Source: Spirochaetaceae bacterium (GTDB lineage Bacteria > Spirochaetota > Spirochaetia > SZUA-6 > Fen-1364). From it: DNA of 6,711 nucleotides. Positions 6,536 through 6,711 of this stretch are shown here, in pieces. The notes under the pieces were generated by a model that saw nothing but the letters and a program-made list of their open reading frames with translations, was not told where the DNA came from and ran no database searches. The stretch covers positions 3,440 to 10,150 of the forward strand of contig PLNO01000284.1 of the NCBI GenBank assembly GCA_003141795.1, given 5' to 3'. The translations under genes and the position numbers were made by a program. Every line of letters starts with the position of its first letter. The first letter of the stretch is position 1.

Positions 6536-6543
6536 ATAGTTAC
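6218..6543 (+). mobile_element. IS66-family insertion sequence, right-end remnant
   Basis: The element keeps the transposase 3' end and probably its right terminus. Just after the reading frame the sequence is CCTGAATAGTTAC (6531-6543), in which TGA is the stop codon. From memory, IS66 elements often end in this way (TGA a few bases before a terminal TTAC, matching GTAA at the other end). The left two-thirds, including the accessory tnpA/tnpB genes and left terminus, is absent. No target duplication can be tested because the left end is lost. Confidence 0.6.
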
Positions 6544-6711
6544 CAATAGTCATGGAATTTGACTACTTCTGTACGGTGGCGAACCGATTGAGTTCTGGAA
6601 CACGGATAGACTCGTGGCGATTGGAACCAGGGAACTCTTGCATGAGCTGGAACCGTCAGGTGGGCTATCCGAATGCGTGCGGATACCATTAGGGCACCTC
6701 TAAAAACCGCG
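6544..6711. other. Unassigned right edge, one short open frame
   Basis: No gene is recognised past the inferred IS66 end. On the + strand 6563-6703 is open for 46 codons and stops at TAA, with a protein-like stretch (YGGEPIEFWNTDRLVAIGT, then ELLHELEPSGGLSECV). It has no start codon with a ribosome binding site and could be the tail of a gene broken by the element, or chance. The minus strand is also open across most of this stretch, so coding cannot be decided. The last 20 bases (from GGGCACCTC to the edge) have the look of an insertion-sequence terminus, which I could not confirm. Confidence 0.25.

Overview
The window looks like a chromosomal segment of a moderately GC-rich bacterium (roughly 55-60% GC by eye, not computed), probably Gram-negative. 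That rests on a MacB/LolCDE-like ABC module, a membrane-anchored AraC-type regulator, a peptidoglycan-binding exported protein and an IS66 remnant. No gene here fixes the phylum, and there are no rRNA genes, no CRISPR array and no recognisable tRNA.

Left edge (2-730, + strand): the 3' part of a patatin-like phospholipase gene. Its nucleophile elbow lies before the window, but the catalytic Asp of the DGG motif and the whole C-terminus are present. It converges on a minus-strand gene (758-1447) for an exported protein with a peptidoglycan-binding domain and a beta-rich C-terminal domain of unknown function. I place that start at a TTG with a strong ribosome binding site, well inside a longer open frame.

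Centre (1587-5953, minus strand): a compact cluster, read from right to left. It encodes a 368-aa regulator with about seven membrane segments and an AraC DNA-binding domain, then a 227-aa ABC ATPase with all motifs intact. Next come an 800-aa FtsX/MacB-type permease with two FtsX units, whose GTG start overlaps the ATPase stop, and a 39-aa single-span membrane protein whose ribosome binding site overlaps the permease stop. The spacing (48 bp, 4-bp overlap, 9 bp) suggests one transcription unit. The likely logic is that the membrane regulator senses a signal at the envelope and controls an ABC exporter, lipid/lipoprotein mover or mechanotransmission complex. The short membrane protein is a candidate accessory subunit. 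No membrane-fusion protein or outer-membrane channel is encoded here. The peptidoglycan-binding gene follows on the same strand after a 139-bp gap and may or may not belong to the unit.

Right edge (5993-6711): a scar. A 3' fragment of a two-span membrane protein that looks like the channel domain of the MotA/TolQ/ExbB family is cut at about 6220, where it abuts the C-terminal third of an IS66-family transposase in the opposite orientation. The insertion sequence appears to end at about 6543. The last 168 bp hold one short open frame of unknown meaning and no gene I can identify.
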